Below the pieces are notes generated by a model. The model ran no database searches, had not been told where the DNA came from, and worked only from the letters and a program-made list of their open reading frames with translations. The position numbers and the translations under genes are program-made. 64,000 nt of DNA from Nitrososphaerota archaeon. Lineage in GTDB: Archaea; Thermoproteota; Nitrososphaeria; Nitrososphaerales; Gagatemarchaeaceae. The stretch spans positions 124,001 to 188,000 of the forward strand of contig JAPCJI010000001.1 of the NCBI GenBank assembly GCA_027887005.1, in the 5' to 3' direction. Below are positions 43,805 through 52,647 of the stretch, piece by piece. Numbering within the stretch: the stretch's first letter is position 1; each line of letters starts with the position of its first letter.

Positions 43805-44251
43805 TCACGCAATCCAGCCTTCTGAATGGCTCACTGCACCAATCTTATGAATATGTGTTGGAATTAGTATTTTTCAGGTAATGGTCATCCATGAGACCTG
43901 TCATGGTCCGGAGTACAAGAAGGGCCTCATCCATGGGGTCGGCCCAACAAACGCTTCCCTCGGAGTGTCAGAAAGAGCTAGCTGGGGAAGCGAAATGCGA
44001 AGTAGAACAACTACTGTCCAAAATCAGGAACATCATGTCGACTTGACATGAATCCGATATTCATGCGCATGACTCCCTGGTACATACAAGGTTCCAGTCT
44101 CTGCCGGGTTCTCGAGGGCTGGAGTCAAACAGGCGCATCGCGATCCTCGATTCTAACATCGCAAACGAGTCCGTCAATTCAAGGTCGATTCGAGCTTCAA
44201 GAATGGTCCTCGGGACTTCCTGGGCGTTCGATTGAACCGACCCTAGGCATC
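43805..44251. other. Spacer of 447 bases between the membrane protein and the Lrp gene
   Basis: Contains the possible small gene 43891-44046 and an AT-rich stretch near 43855-43875. The rest (44047-44251) shows no convincing gene or RNA. Confidence 0.5.
43891..44046 (+). CDS. Possible 51-residue protein
   Basis: A short frame from ATG 43891 with a basic start (MRPVMVRSTRRASS) and an amphipathic helix (LAGEAKCEVEQLLSKIRNIM). An AT-rich box (TTAGTATTTTT, 43864-43874) is centred about 22-25 bases upstream, fitting leaderless transcription. Two cysteines are present. It may be a small regulatory protein, or chance. No family recognised. Confidence 0.4.
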   Translation: MRPVMVRSTRRASSMGSAQQTLPSECQKELAGEAKCEVEQLLSKIRNIMST

Positions 44252-44806
44252 TCAGCGTGCGGCCAAATCTTGGGTCGGACCTTTGTGAACTTTGTCGCTG
44301 TGAACCCTACTCCTAGGGAACCTCGTTTCCCTCAGGTAGCGTAGTAATGACGCGTAGTCTTGCTTAAGCTTCTTTGTGACCAGCGAGGTTGTCAGCTCAG
44401 CAGCAAGGACGTCAAGGTCGCGAAGGACCGAGTCTCTCATCTTGAACATGTCTGTCTCAATCACCTTCATCGTGTAATTATTGGAGCCAAGAGTCTCGTA
44501 ACATGTAACGATCCTGGGGTCGGAGTTTATGAGCTCGTTGAGCTTGTGAGCATACCCAATCCCACGAACTGTGGTCGACCCGACATAAGCCTGAGCCCGA
44601 AGTCCGAGTTTCGACCAATCTATTTCGACAGCTTGCTTCAGCACCCCTTCGTTGGTGAGAGTCCTAATTCGCTTTGCCACAGTCCGCTGGTCCCAGTGGA
44701 GCAATTCAGCGATGTCCTTGTAGTTCATCTCGGGATGGCGGACCAACGTTTCGAGCAACATTAGGTCGAATTCGTCTGCCTCGAACGTTGTCTCCGACGA
44801 CACCAT
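44252..44806 (-). CDS. Lrp/AsnC-family transcriptional regulator
   Basis: A 184-residue protein. The N-terminal helix-turn-helix is DEFDLMLLETLVRHPEMNYK and then IAELLHWDQRTVAKRIRTL. The C-terminal part has a RAM-like ligand domain (LRAQAYVGSTTVRGIGYAHK and YETLGSNNYTMKVIETDMFK). Such regulators bind DNA as dimers or octamers and respond to amino acids or other metabolites. ATG 44806 is preferred over 44821 because a CTTAAGG box (44833-44839) is centred 30 bases upstream. The C-terminal 30 residues are basic and not part of the RAM fold. It may control neighbouring glycan or transport genes, but the target is not shown. Confidence 0.85.
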   Translation of the reverse strand: MVSSETTFEADEFDLMLLETLVRHPEMNYKDIAELLHWDQRTVAKRIRTLTNEGVLKQAVEIDWSKLGLRAQAYVGSTTVRGIGYAHKLNELINSDPRIVTCYETLGSNNYTMKVIETDMFKMRDSVLRDLDVLAAELTTSLVTKKLKQDYASLLRYLRETRFPRSRVHSDKVHKGPTQDLAAR

Positions 44807-44832
44807 GACACTCGATGGCATGAACTCTTGGG

Positions 44833-44839
44833 CTTAAGG
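44833..44839 (-). promoter_or_regulatory. TATA-like box for the Lrp/AsnC gene
   Basis: CCTTAAG on the minus strand, centred 30 bases before ATG 44806; it argues against the ATG at 44821. Confidence 0.5.
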
Positions 44840-44964
44840 CTATCCGTTGGGTCATCCCTGCCGCCCTCGGTCTAATTCTTGCCAAGCGAGACGAGAACCA
44901 CTCCTGCAACTTTCAAGTCCGAGTCAAATTGTTGCGACCAACCTAGCGTGAGGGGGGGTTTCCT

Positions 44965-46236
44965 TTGAACTCATGTCAAACCATTTCGCCCAAAACCCCA
45001 AATCAGGGGTTAGAGGAAGCGGGGGACCTTGACAACACTTCCATCTTGTATTCAAACGGGACCTCCAACTTCTACAGGATGCCTGGCTTGACGAAATTGA
45101 GAGTCCTGATTGTCACCCCATCGTTCCCGCCGCTACGAAACGGGACGGCGAGGCTGATTGGAAACATAGCTGATTCCCTGAGCGCAGGAGGATCCTCCGT
45201 CGTTGTACTCACCCGCCGAACAGGGGCATTGCCTGCTCGCGAAAGCGCGAATGGAGTCTACATCATGCGCATTTCTGCTAGCTCCTCATTTTTCGGGAAG
45301 ATTTCCTTCGTGATTCAATCCTTGGTGCTTCTGGCGGTCTCTATTCGGCGCTGGCGGATCGAGGTGATTCATTCCGTCGGCACGGCGGCGCTAGCCTCTT
45401 CGATATTCGGGTCGCTCTTCTCTCGACCGATCATCGTGACCTTCCCCGGGCTGCCCGCTGAATCAAAGCGATCTGGAGACCCTCAGAGGGCCGTTAAGAC
45501 GAAAGCCCGCGGGATACTACGTGTCCTTTCCCTTTTTCCTCGATACGCGACCGTCCCTACGAAAGGGGCATTGGGGCCAATTGTCGAGCTCTGCGGCGAA
45601 CGAATCGCCGAGAGAATTCGGGTGATTTCGAACCCGATGGATGTGGCCAAGTTCTCACCTTCTGGTCGCGCGAGGCCCGAAGGAAACTTCCCCGAGATAC
45701 TGGTTGTGGGCGGACTCCGGTCAAGAAAGGGCGTTGGGACCTTGATTCGTGCCCTTCCCGTGGTCTTGCATGAATACCCAACCCTTAGAGTGACTCTTGT
45801 GGGGAGTGGGTCGTTTGCGCCTAGCCTCGAAAGGCTGATTCAGAAGTTGGGCATAGCAGGGTCGATAGGATGGACGGGAGAGGTCAGTGACGAACAGCTC
45901 ATTGATCGCTACGAGGACAGCGATGTGGTCGTAGTTCCTTCCCTTGCCGGAGGAGAAGCGTTCGGATACGTCGTTGCCGAAGCAATGTGCATGAAGAAGC
46001 CGGTGATTGCGTCCGCAACGCCTGGGCCGTCAGAGATCATCACAGACGCCAACTGCGGCCTCTTGTTTCCTCCTGGAGACCAGGCCGAGCTAGCGGCACT
46101 GATTCTTCGGATCGCAAGAGACGACACTCAATGCAGGTTGTTCGGCGAAAATGGCAGGCGTTACGCAGAAGAGCATTTCGACTCAAAGAAAGTGATTGTG
46201 GAATTCGAGGACTTGTACAGAAAGGCAATAGGTTGA
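44965..46236 (+). CDS. GT4-family glycosyltransferase
   Basis: A 423-residue GT-B enzyme. The fold begins at LRVLIVTPSFPPLRNGTARL, about residue 45, so ATG 45079 may be the real start and the first 38 residues may be non-native. Donor domain: ILVVGGLRSRKGVGTLIRAL, GSGSFAPSLERLIQKLG and E-x7-E in GEAFGYVVAEAMCMKKPVI. SIRRWRIEVIHSVG and flanking hydrophobic residues suggest membrane contact. It is the last glycosyltransferase before the extracellular-protein group. Confidence 0.85.
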   Translation: MNSCQTISPKTPNQGLEEAGDLDNTSILYSNGTSNFYRMPGLTKLRVLIVTPSFPPLRNGTARLIGNIADSLSAGGSSVVVLTRRTGALPARESANGVYIMRISASSSFFGKISFVIQSLVLLAVSIRRWRIEVIHSVGTAALASSIFGSLFSRPIIVTFPGLPAESKRSGDPQRAVKTKARGILRVLSLFPRYATVPTKGALGPIVELCGERIAERIRVISNPMDVAKFSPSGRARPEGNFPEILVVGGLRSRKGVGTLIRALPVVLHEYPTLRVTLVGSGSFAPSLERLIQKLGIAGSIGWTGEVSDEQLIDRYEDSDVVVVPSLAGGEAFGYVVAEAMCMKKPVIASATPGPSEIITDANCGLLFPPGDQAELAALILRIARDDTQCRLFGENGRRYAEEHFDSKKVIVEFEDLYRKAIG

Positions 46237-46447
46237 ACAACCAGCCGACTGATCTTGACCCTCCTAATGACCCCCGAGGAGCGAAAACAAGGGCAAAAAT
46301 TATTCAATAAATCCCCTCCCCTGCCTGCAAGATTTCTGGTACTGAAGCCTCTCGGATGGAAAGATGTCGGAAGTGGAAGCATAGATTCAGAACCCTCGTT
46401 TGAAATCCATTCCACTTATGAGCCTAATAACATGAAAATCTGCTTGT

Positions 46448-49117
46448 TTGAGGAAGAAAGATTCAAGTTTACTTGTTCTCGCTATCTTGGTGGTCTCCTC
46501 ACTCTATCCGATGATCCTGACTTCTACAGTCGCGCCAGTCAGTGCATCAGGCGGAGCGCGCTTGGGCTTCTGGGTTGACGAGCGCGACCAATGGAGCGGC
46601 ATCGGCTATAACTGGACGCCACAGCAGTTCATAACGAATTACTTCAATACCGCGCCGTTCCCATCTGCCATGGTCTGGGCGACTTCGATGACCCCTGGAG
46701 GTCCCAATAACCCCGGTGCGTTGGGCGAGGCCGCGTGGCTCTCGCAGCTTGCGAGTCTATGCAAGTCGTCGAACCTAAATGTCGAGATAATACTTCTTAT
46801 GTTCATCAACCTCTCCGGAACCACAGTCAATGGCGTTCCGGATCAGACTGCGCTCTTCACCCAATACGTAGCCGCGCTCGGAACTCACTCGAACATTGCA
46901 GGTTTCGAGTACGAGCGCGAGTATTACGGTAACACCGTCTCGGAGAACACCGCTTTCAGAGACATAGTCCAAGGGGCGGGCTATACTTGGATCATCGACC
47001 CTTCAATGGTGCCGAACTTCTCAACTGGGCCTGTCCTTGACTACTCCACCTACCCCTACTTCGGCGCGACAATCCCCTCTTCGCTCTCTTCGGGCTCTCG
47101 AAGCATGGGGGTCGGGTACGGGGAGACGGGGTCCCCGACGGGCAATACTCCTAACCCCGCGTGGACTCAAACGAGCGTCCAGGCCATTGTCGACACATCT
47201 CCAGCCAATCCCTACGTTCTGCTCTACTCGGGAAGCGGAGGGACGGGCCAACCTTCCTATCAACTCTGGAACTGGCCCACGCTCCGGAACTGGATATGGA
47301 ATGACCCCAGCTACCAGCAGAACTTCGTGCTTTCCACCCTTTCGGGAGGGGGCGGTACGACCACGACTTCCACCAGCACCACTTCCTCCACGAGTTCAAC
47401 GACTAGCACGTCTTCCTCCACCACTCGTTCCACCTCCACAACGTCTTCAACATCTACCACGAAGTCCACTTCCACGGCGACCACCTCCAAGTCCACCACG
47501 ACAACTACTTCCACTGTGACCACGGCCAAGTCCACAACGACAACTTCGACCTCTTCTTCGGCAGCAACAACGAGTTCGACCACCACGTCGACGACAACGC
47601 CTACAAGTCCAACTTCGACCTCTTCCTCGACAACCACAACCAGCTCTGCGACCACGACGTCAACTTCAAGCAGTCCTAGTCTAACAACCTCGCAGCCGGC
47701 ACCGACAAGAACAAGCACTTCCCAGGGCACGCCATCGTACACGCTTTCGGTCGTGGGCGTTTGTGTCTCGTCTGGGGCAGGGTCCTATGTGGATGGCTCC
47801 ACGGCGACCGTCGAATTCACGGGAGTCTGCTCGAGAAGCCAAGGATCGGGGGTCAGGGTGATCTCCTGGTCACTTGACGGCGGACGAAACACCACCGTTC
47901 AAACTCCTGCTGCGTCTAGCATCTCAGTACTCATGGATACATCTCATACTGTCAGACTCTACTCCGTTGCTCAGTACCAGTTATCCCTCGACTACGGAGC
48001 CGAGACCTCTATGCTGTCTGTCACGTCTCCCAGCATTCCGGGGGACGGCTATTGGTACGACTCCGGGACCACTGTCTCATTTGCCGGCGAGGTCGGGGTA
48101 GTTGGGTTCCAGGTCACGGGCTGGGCGCTGGATGGTTCGGGCACCAACTCGGTTTCAAGCGCCACAACGTTCTCCTCGACCCCATTTGCCATGACCAAAC
48201 CACGTTCACTCACCATCGTTCTCACTCCTGCCTCCGGTCCCTCATGTGGGTTGTCCAGTTGTACTTCAGCACCGGTATTCGATATGACCGTCAAGACAGA
48301 CAAGAACGTTGCTGGTGGGGTCTGGGTCGATGGGACTTCCTTCCCCCAGACAGTGACATTCTCCTGGCCAGCTGGGTCGATTCACAATATCACCGCGATC
48401 CAAAGCGACATTGATTCGTCGGTGCGCGAATACTTCAGCCACTGGTCTGGAGACTCTACCTCCCGATCACCGACCATCACGTTGATTGTTAACAAGACTG
48501 GGTATTTGGCGCCAGAATATCATTCACAATACTTGGTGTCTTTGGCTTTTACAGACGCTGGGGGAAGCCCTCTGACGCCTCAGGCCGTCACCCTAGACGG
48601 GCCTGCCGGCGTGCAGAAGCTCGGGCCGAATCTGTCGATGTGGGCAATCGAGGGAGACAACTACAAGTTGACTTCGGTGTCCTGGTCGGGCTCGAACGTG
48701 GTGATGGACAATGCATCCGTGTTCAGCGTGAACTTCCCTCAAACCATTGCCTTCCCGCTCGCCGTTTATCCACAGGTCGTCAGGGCCACCGACGTCTATG
48801 GCTTGCGGCTCCAGGGTGCGATGGTCAACGTCACAACTTCGACCGGCGTCGGCTTCTCAATGAAGACCGATGCCCAAGGAATAGTCCGATTCAGAGTCCC
48901 ATTCGGGATATATGCTGCCACTGTCAGCTATTTGGGGGTGACCGAACAGATTGTCCCAAACAGTCTGGGGAGTCACACCTTCACAGTAAGTTTCTTGCTC
49001 AGCTATCCTCTCTTCGCAACCGTTGGGGCCGCAACTGCCATAGCCTGCGTCTTCGTTTTCGTCAGACTTCGGAGGAGACCAGACTTTCAAGGCATATACT
49101 ACTTCGACTCGGAATAA
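46448..49117 (+). CDS. Membrane-anchored extracellular protein A: DERD domain, Thr/Ser stalk, Ig-like domains
   Basis: An 889-residue protein from TTG 46448. Signal peptide (LLVLAILVVSSLYPMILTS), then a domain of about 260 residues (35-295) with LGFWVDERDQWSG, GFEYEREYYGNT, VLDYSTYPYFG and WNWPTLRNWIW. A stalk of about 115 residues made almost only of Thr and Ser (300-415) follows, then three or four beta-sandwich segments (YTLSVVGVCVSSGAGSYVDG and onward; VRATDVYGLRLQGAMVNVT near 780). A membrane helix (LFATVGAATAIACVFVFV) and RLRRR tail end it. The first domain is shared with 49907 and 51480. Acidic clusters and aromatic strips suggest a TIM-barrel glycoside hydrolase or sugar-binding protein; this is inference. 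Confidence 0.78.
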   Translation: MRKKDSSLLVLAILVVSSLYPMILTSTVAPVSASGGARLGFWVDERDQWSGIGYNWTPQQFITNYFNTAPFPSAMVWATSMTPGGPNNPGALGEAAWLSQLASLCKSSNLNVEIILLMFINLSGTTVNGVPDQTALFTQYVAALGTHSNIAGFEYEREYYGNTVSENTAFRDIVQGAGYTWIIDPSMVPNFSTGPVLDYSTYPYFGATIPSSLSSGSRSMGVGYGETGSPTGNTPNPAWTQTSVQAIVDTSPANPYVLLYSGSGGTGQPSYQLWNWPTLRNWIWNDPSYQQNFVLSTLSGGGGTTTTSTSTTSSTSSTTSTSSSTTRSTSTTSSTSTTKSTSTATTSKSTTTTTSTVTTAKSTTTTSTSSSAATTSSTTTSTTTPTSPTSTSSSTTTTSSATTTSTSSSPSLTTSQPAPTRTSTSQGTPSYTLSVVGVCVSSGAGSYVDGSTATVEFTGVCSRSQGSGVRVISWSLDGGRNTTVQTPAASSISVLMDTSHTVRLYSVAQYQLSLDYGAETSMLSVTSPSIPGDGYWYDSGTTVSFAGEVGVVGFQVTGWALDGSGTNSVSSATTFSSTPFAMTKPRSLTIVLTPASGPSCGLSSCTSAPVFDMTVKTDKNVAGGVWVDGTSFPQTVTFSWPAGSIHNITAIQSDIDSSVREYFSHWSGDSTSRSPTITLIVNKTGYLAPEYHSQYLVSLAFTDAGGSPLTPQAVTLDGPAGVQKLGPNLSMWAIEGDNYKLTSVSWSGSNVVMDNASVFSVNFPQTIAFPLAVYPQVVRATDVYGLRLQGAMVNVTTSTGVGFSMKTDAQGIVRFRVPFGIYAATVSYLGVTEQIVPNSLGSHTFTVSFLLSYPLFATVGAATAIACVFVFVRLRRRPDFQGIYYFDSE

Positions 49118-49222
49118 CGAATATCCTCGAGGCCGCCGAATCAGGTGAAATGTCAAGAACAATCGTTGGATTAGGTCATGATTGCCTAAACCCTGGTTAA
49201 GCGCGAACCAGGCCTGATTCGA

Positions 49223-49705
49223 GTGTCTCGGCATAGACGGCTAGTCGCCGATCTCGTTGTGTCGGCTTTCATACCGTTCTTGGGCATCTGGCTCTATGAA
49301 ATGACTAATTGGATGGCTCTGGCACTTCAGGGCTATGGTGTTTCTCTCAGCATGGCGGGGTGGATGCCTTTGGGAGTCTCGGCAGTGACTTCATCGGGAC
49401 CCTCCCCTTTGACCAAGGTGGTCCAAGTGGCCGTTGCCATCGGCCTCCTGCTGCCGCTGAGGAAGCTTTTCTCCAGCACTAGGCTCCCTCTGGCCGAGGC
49501 CTTGGTCGTCTCTTCAGTCGGCATCTTTCTCGCCAGCGGATATTGGGAGATGCTCTCCCTTCTGACAGTTCTGCCAACTGCGATTCATATGGGCATCTTC
49601 ATCTCCGGCACAGGCGCCTCGGTGCTAGTACTGCTCCATGGTAGCCAAATCGGTCGACCCCGTCACTTCGCACGCACTTCTGCGCGCCCAGCACCACGCT
49701 TGTAG
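49223..49705 (+). CDS. Small polytopic membrane protein
   Basis: A 160-residue protein from GTG 49223. Four hydrophobic segments (LVVSAFIPFLGIWLYEM, VVQVAVAIGLLLPL, ALVVSSVGIFLASGYWEML, LPTAIHMGIFISGTGASVLV). The C-terminus is basic (RPRHFARTSARPAPR). It lies just after protein A and convergent with protein B. Family unknown; a membrane partner of the extracellular proteins is possible. Confidence 0.65.
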   Translation: MSRHRRLVADLVVSAFIPFLGIWLYEMTNWMALALQGYGVSLSMAGWMPLGVSAVTSSGPSPLTKVVQVAVAIGLLLPLRKLFSSTRLPLAEALVVSSVGIFLASGYWEMLSLLTVLPTAIHMGIFISGTGASVLVLLHGSQIGRPRHFARTSARPAPRL

Positions 49706-49906
49706 GGGGACGCACTACTATCTGGTTGGCGCCCTGCAATAGAAGGGGCACCTGCAGAAACCGCCAGTCTGCCGGCAGACCACCTACATGATAGAGTGAG
49801 CTTCGGAAACCCTGACCTCGTCAGATTGAATTCGTAGGCGGCGGATTGCCTTCTCCGCATGGTGAGTCGATAATAGTGATCGCCTAGGGCTCCATGAGTA
49901 TGGCGC

Positions 49907-51037
49907 TCATCCATAAGTGGAAAGCACGAAGTCTTGCTGGTAGTTGGAGTCAGTCCAAATCCAATTTCTGAGCGTAGGCCAGTTCCACATCCGCGTTGAC
50001 GGTTGGCCTGCGGGTAAATATCCCGCGCCCGCATATACCAGGACGTAGGGATCGGCTGGAGATGTGTCTACAATGGCCTGGACGCTCGTTTGAGTCCACG
50101 CTGGAGTCGGAGTCGAACCAGTTGGAGCACCAGTTTCTCCATATCCTATCCCTATGCTGCTTGAGCCCGAGGGGAGCGAGCTGGGAATAGTCCCTCCGAA
50201 GTAGGGATAGCTCGAGTAATCCAAAACCGGATCAGAGGGAAAGTTGCTCATCATCGAGGGGTCGACTACGTTGGTGTAACCCGCCCCGTTGATGATGGTC
50301 CTGAATCCAGCGACCTCCGCGACGGTGTTGCCGTAGTATTCCCGCTCGTATTCACAGCCAGCGATATTCGTGTGGCTTCCGAGCGCGCTCATGTATTGGG
50401 TGAGGAGAGTGGTCTGGTCTGGAACCCCGTTGATGGTTCCTCCCGAGAGGTTGACGAAGAAGAGAATCACTATCCTCACGTTCAGCCCTTGGGACTGTGC
50501 CAGGCTCGCTACCCGTGAGAGCCACAGGGCCTCCCCTATCGCGCTTGGCGCGTTCGGTCCAGTAGGCGTCATGGCTGTCGCGAAAAGCATCGCTGAAGGG
50601 TAGGGCGCAGTCAGGAAGTAGTTAGTTACGAACTGCTGGGAAGTCCAGTTGAGGCCTACCCCGCTCCACATGTCCCTCTCATCAATCCAGAATCCGAGCC
50701 TGTACGTTGCAATTACGGTTCGAGTCGTCGTTATTGTCCTGTTGGTGATGATTGTGGTCTGGGTCCTGATTGTTGTGGTTTGAATCGTTTGAGTGGTTTG
50801 GGTGGTTCGGGTCGTGGTCGTTATGGTTTGGGTCGTTGCCGTCGACGTCGTTGTGATTGTGCTAAGTGGGAGAGTGCATGAATGGGTCTCGCAGGCGTTG
50901 GTCGTGGCGCCACCTGCGATGTCGAGGTATGCAAGAGCGCTAACAACAGAAGCGACACAAACTATGCCGATTACGAAGATGGCTGCCCAGAAAGTGTTCT
51001 TCGTTGTCCACGTCTTCATTCGCGCGGCGAATGTCAT
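49907..51037 (-). CDS. Membrane-anchored extracellular protein B: N-terminal helix, Thr stalk, DERD domain
   Basis: A 376-residue protein. ATG 51037 is chosen because TTAAAG (51062-51067) is centred about 27 bases upstream. Residues 15-40 form a membrane helix (FWAAIFVIGIVCVASVVSAL). A Thr/Ile-rich stalk of about 50 residues with a preceding CETHSC pair follows, then the shared domain from LGFWIDERDMWSGVGL to WNWPTLRNWIWTD. This places the domain outside, held by an N-terminal anchor. It is the same domain as in proteins A and C, which flank it. Confidence 0.78.
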   Translation of the reverse strand: MTFAARMKTWTTKNTFWAAIFVIGIVCVASVVSALAYLDIAGGATTNACETHSCTLPLSTITTTSTATTQTITTTTRTTQTTQTIQTTTIRTQTTIITNRTITTTRTVIATYRLGFWIDERDMWSGVGLNWTSQQFVTNYFLTAPYPSAMLFATAMTPTGPNAPSAIGEALWLSRVASLAQSQGLNVRIVILFFVNLSGGTINGVPDQTTLLTQYMSALGSHTNIAGCEYEREYYGNTVAEVAGFRTIINGAGYTNVVDPSMMSNFPSDPVLDYSSYPYFGGTIPSSLPSGSSSIGIGYGETGAPTGSTPTPAWTQTSVQAIVDTSPADPYVLVYAGAGYLPAGQPSTRMWNWPTLRNWIWTDSNYQQDFVLSTYG

Positions 51038-51061
51038 CCGAATTTTCAAGCGCGCGGGGAA

Positions 51062-51067
51062 TTAAAG
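51062..51067 (-). promoter_or_regulatory. TATA-like box for extracellular protein B
   Basis: CTTTAA on the minus strand, centred about 27 bases from ATG 51037. Confidence 0.55.
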
Positions 51068-51199
51068 GTTTCACTGCTCCACATCGTGAGTGGGTCAGGT
51101 GGTGGGCTGCTTTGATTCTTGAGGTAATGAGGGTCGTCTTGGTCGGGCTGGGTGGTTGGGCTGAGTCGAACAGTGGACGAGTGGGACACGAAGTTTGAC

Positions 51200-51427
51200 A
51201 TGACCGACAGTAAGGGAGGCTCGAACGAGCCGGTGGTGGTCGATGCTACTCGCTTGCTTCAATCGTTCGTCAAGATCGCGAAGTTCACTCGAGGGGGAGA
51301 GAATTGGCCACCCGTTGATGGCACTGCATCTGAGCTTGATGGAAATGCAAATACGTTCCTTCAATGTGTCATGATAGGCTTATCTCTCTGTATGACATGG
51401 ATATTGTATGTTCGTGTTATTCAATAA
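51200..51427 (+). CDS. Possible small protein with C-terminal membrane helix
   Basis: A frame of 75 codons from ATG 51200 (the open frame extends to 51152). It has an acidic N-terminus, a segment VVVDATRLLQSFVKIAKFTR and a hydrophobic C-terminus (FLQCVMIGLSLCMTWILYV). Codon use is more AT-rich than in its neighbours, and the 3' end runs into the promoter region of protein C. It is the only possible gene in the 430-base gap 51050-51479. Could be chance. Confidence 0.3.
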   Translation: MTDSKGGSNEPVVVDATRLLQSFVKIAKFTRGGENWPPVDGTASELDGNANTFLQCVMIGLSLCMTWILYVRVIQ

Positions 51428-51479
51428 CACAGGCAATTATATCTGAACCGGAACATCCCCAAGAAGGAAGTACTAGTCG

Positions 51480-52361
51480 ATGTCGAAGTTCCCCTTGTTC
51501 CTTGCGATTATCCTCGTAGTCAGTCTTCTCTCAGTCCCCGCTGCTATTGCTCAACCAACGCACAGGCTCGGATTCTGGATTGATGAGAGGGACATGTGGA
51601 GCGGGGTAGGCCTACATTGGTCACCCCAGCAGTTCGTAACCAACTACTTCCTGACTGCGCCGTATCCGTCGGCCATGGTCTTTGCCACGGCGATGACACC
51701 TGACGGCCCATACGCTGGCACGTTGGGGGGAGCGCTGGGGGAATCCAAGTGGTTGGGACAGGTGGCGAGCCTGGCACAGTCCCAAGGGCTGAACGTGAGG
51801 ATAGTGATTCTCTTCTTCGTCAACCTCTCGGGAAAGACGATTGGAGGTATTGGGGACCAGGCTGGGCTCCTGACCAAGTACATGCAGGCACTCGGGAGCC
51901 ATACAAGCATAGTTGGTTGTGAATACGAGCGGGAATACTACGGCAACACCGTCGCGGAGGTCACCACGTTCAAGAGCATCGTAAACAAAGCGGGATGCAC
52001 CAACATAGCCGACCCCACGCAGAAGGCCAACTTTCTCTCCGACCCAGTCCTGGACTATTCGATCTATCCATATTTCGGAGGGACAGTTCCTGGCGCGCTT
52101 CTCGCAGGTTCCCGGAGCATAGGGCTAGGATACGGGGAGATAGGAGTGCCTTCTGGCAATACTCCCAACCCCGCATGGACCCAGGCAAGCGTTCGCTCTA
52201 TCGTCGATGCGTCCCCTGGCAGTTCCTTCGTACTGATTTACTCAGACAACGGCGGCAAAGGCCAGCCATCGTGGGAGTTGTGGAACTGGCCCACGCTCCG
52301 GAACTGGATATGGACTGACTCCAACTACAAACTCAATTACGTTCTGTCCACGACCAAGTAG
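51480..52361 (+). CDS. Secreted protein C: signal peptide plus DERD domain only
   Basis: A 293-residue protein from ATG 51480. Signal peptide (PLFLAIILVVSLLSVPAAIA, cleavage near AIAQ), then the shared domain alone: LGFWIDERDMWSGVGLHWSP, CEYEREYYGNTVAEV, VLDYSIYPYFGG and WNWPTLRNWIWTDSN. No stalk or second anchor, so it should be released or held by partners. AATTATATC at 51434-51442 may be its promoter. Proteins A, B and C together show one domain in three membrane topologies within 6 kb. Confidence 0.8.
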   Translation: MSKFPLFLAIILVVSLLSVPAAIAQPTHRLGFWIDERDMWSGVGLHWSPQQFVTNYFLTAPYPSAMVFATAMTPDGPYAGTLGGALGESKWLGQVASLAQSQGLNVRIVILFFVNLSGKTIGGIGDQAGLLTKYMQALGSHTSIVGCEYEREYYGNTVAEVTTFKSIVNKAGCTNIADPTQKANFLSDPVLDYSIYPYFGGTVPGALLAGSRSIGLGYGEIGVPSGNTPNPAWTQASVRSIVDASPGSSFVLIYSDNGGKGQPSWELWNWPTLRNWIWTDSNYKLNYVLSTTK

Positions 52362-52383
52362 CGGCCAGCAAGTTGACCACCAC

Positions 52384-52402
52384 GACCAGGACAACCCTGG
52401 TC
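52384..52402. terminator. Hairpin after protein C
   Basis: GACCAGG (52384-52390) pairs with CCTGGTC (52396-52402) around a five-base loop, 23 bases after the stop at 52361. A second perfect hairpin, TCCTCGCA/TGCGAGGA, lies at 52435-52463. There is no T-run, so the terminator role is uncertain. Confidence 0.4.
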
Positions 52403-52434
52403 AGTCAACACGCATCCGACCCTCGTCGTTCCAC

Positions 52435-52463
52435 TCCTCGCACTTTATGTGAAGATGCGAGGA
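52435..52463. terminator. Second hairpin in the spacer after protein C
   Basis: TCCTCGCA (52435-52442) and TGCGAGGA (52456-52463) are perfect 8-bp arms around a 13-base loop. The rest of the 286-base spacer 52362-52647 shows no gene. Confidence 0.35.
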
Positions 52464-52647
52464 CTTTGGAGTGAACAATTGGCGGTCGAAATCTAGAACA
52501 TCCTACCTCTAAACAATGAATGCGAGATTCATGATAATGAATTGCTGGAACACTCGTGGCCTATTGGTTGCCTTCGCGTAACTTGGGGCTCGTCTTCAAG
52601 CTATCCATTCTGATTTGCACCAAATGAGTCCGAAAACAATAACCTAG

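Noticed and set aside
44048-44344. Plus-strand frame of 98 codons
   Set aside because: Overlaps the end of the Lrp gene on the other strand and lacks a promoter or recognisable composition.
46255-46578. Plus-strand frame before protein A
   Set aside because: It runs out of frame into the signal-peptide region of protein A, which is much better supported.
47311-47742. Minus-strand open frame rich in Val and Glu
   Set aside because: It is the antisense of the Thr/Ser stalk of protein A; low-complexity coding sequence keeps the other strand open.
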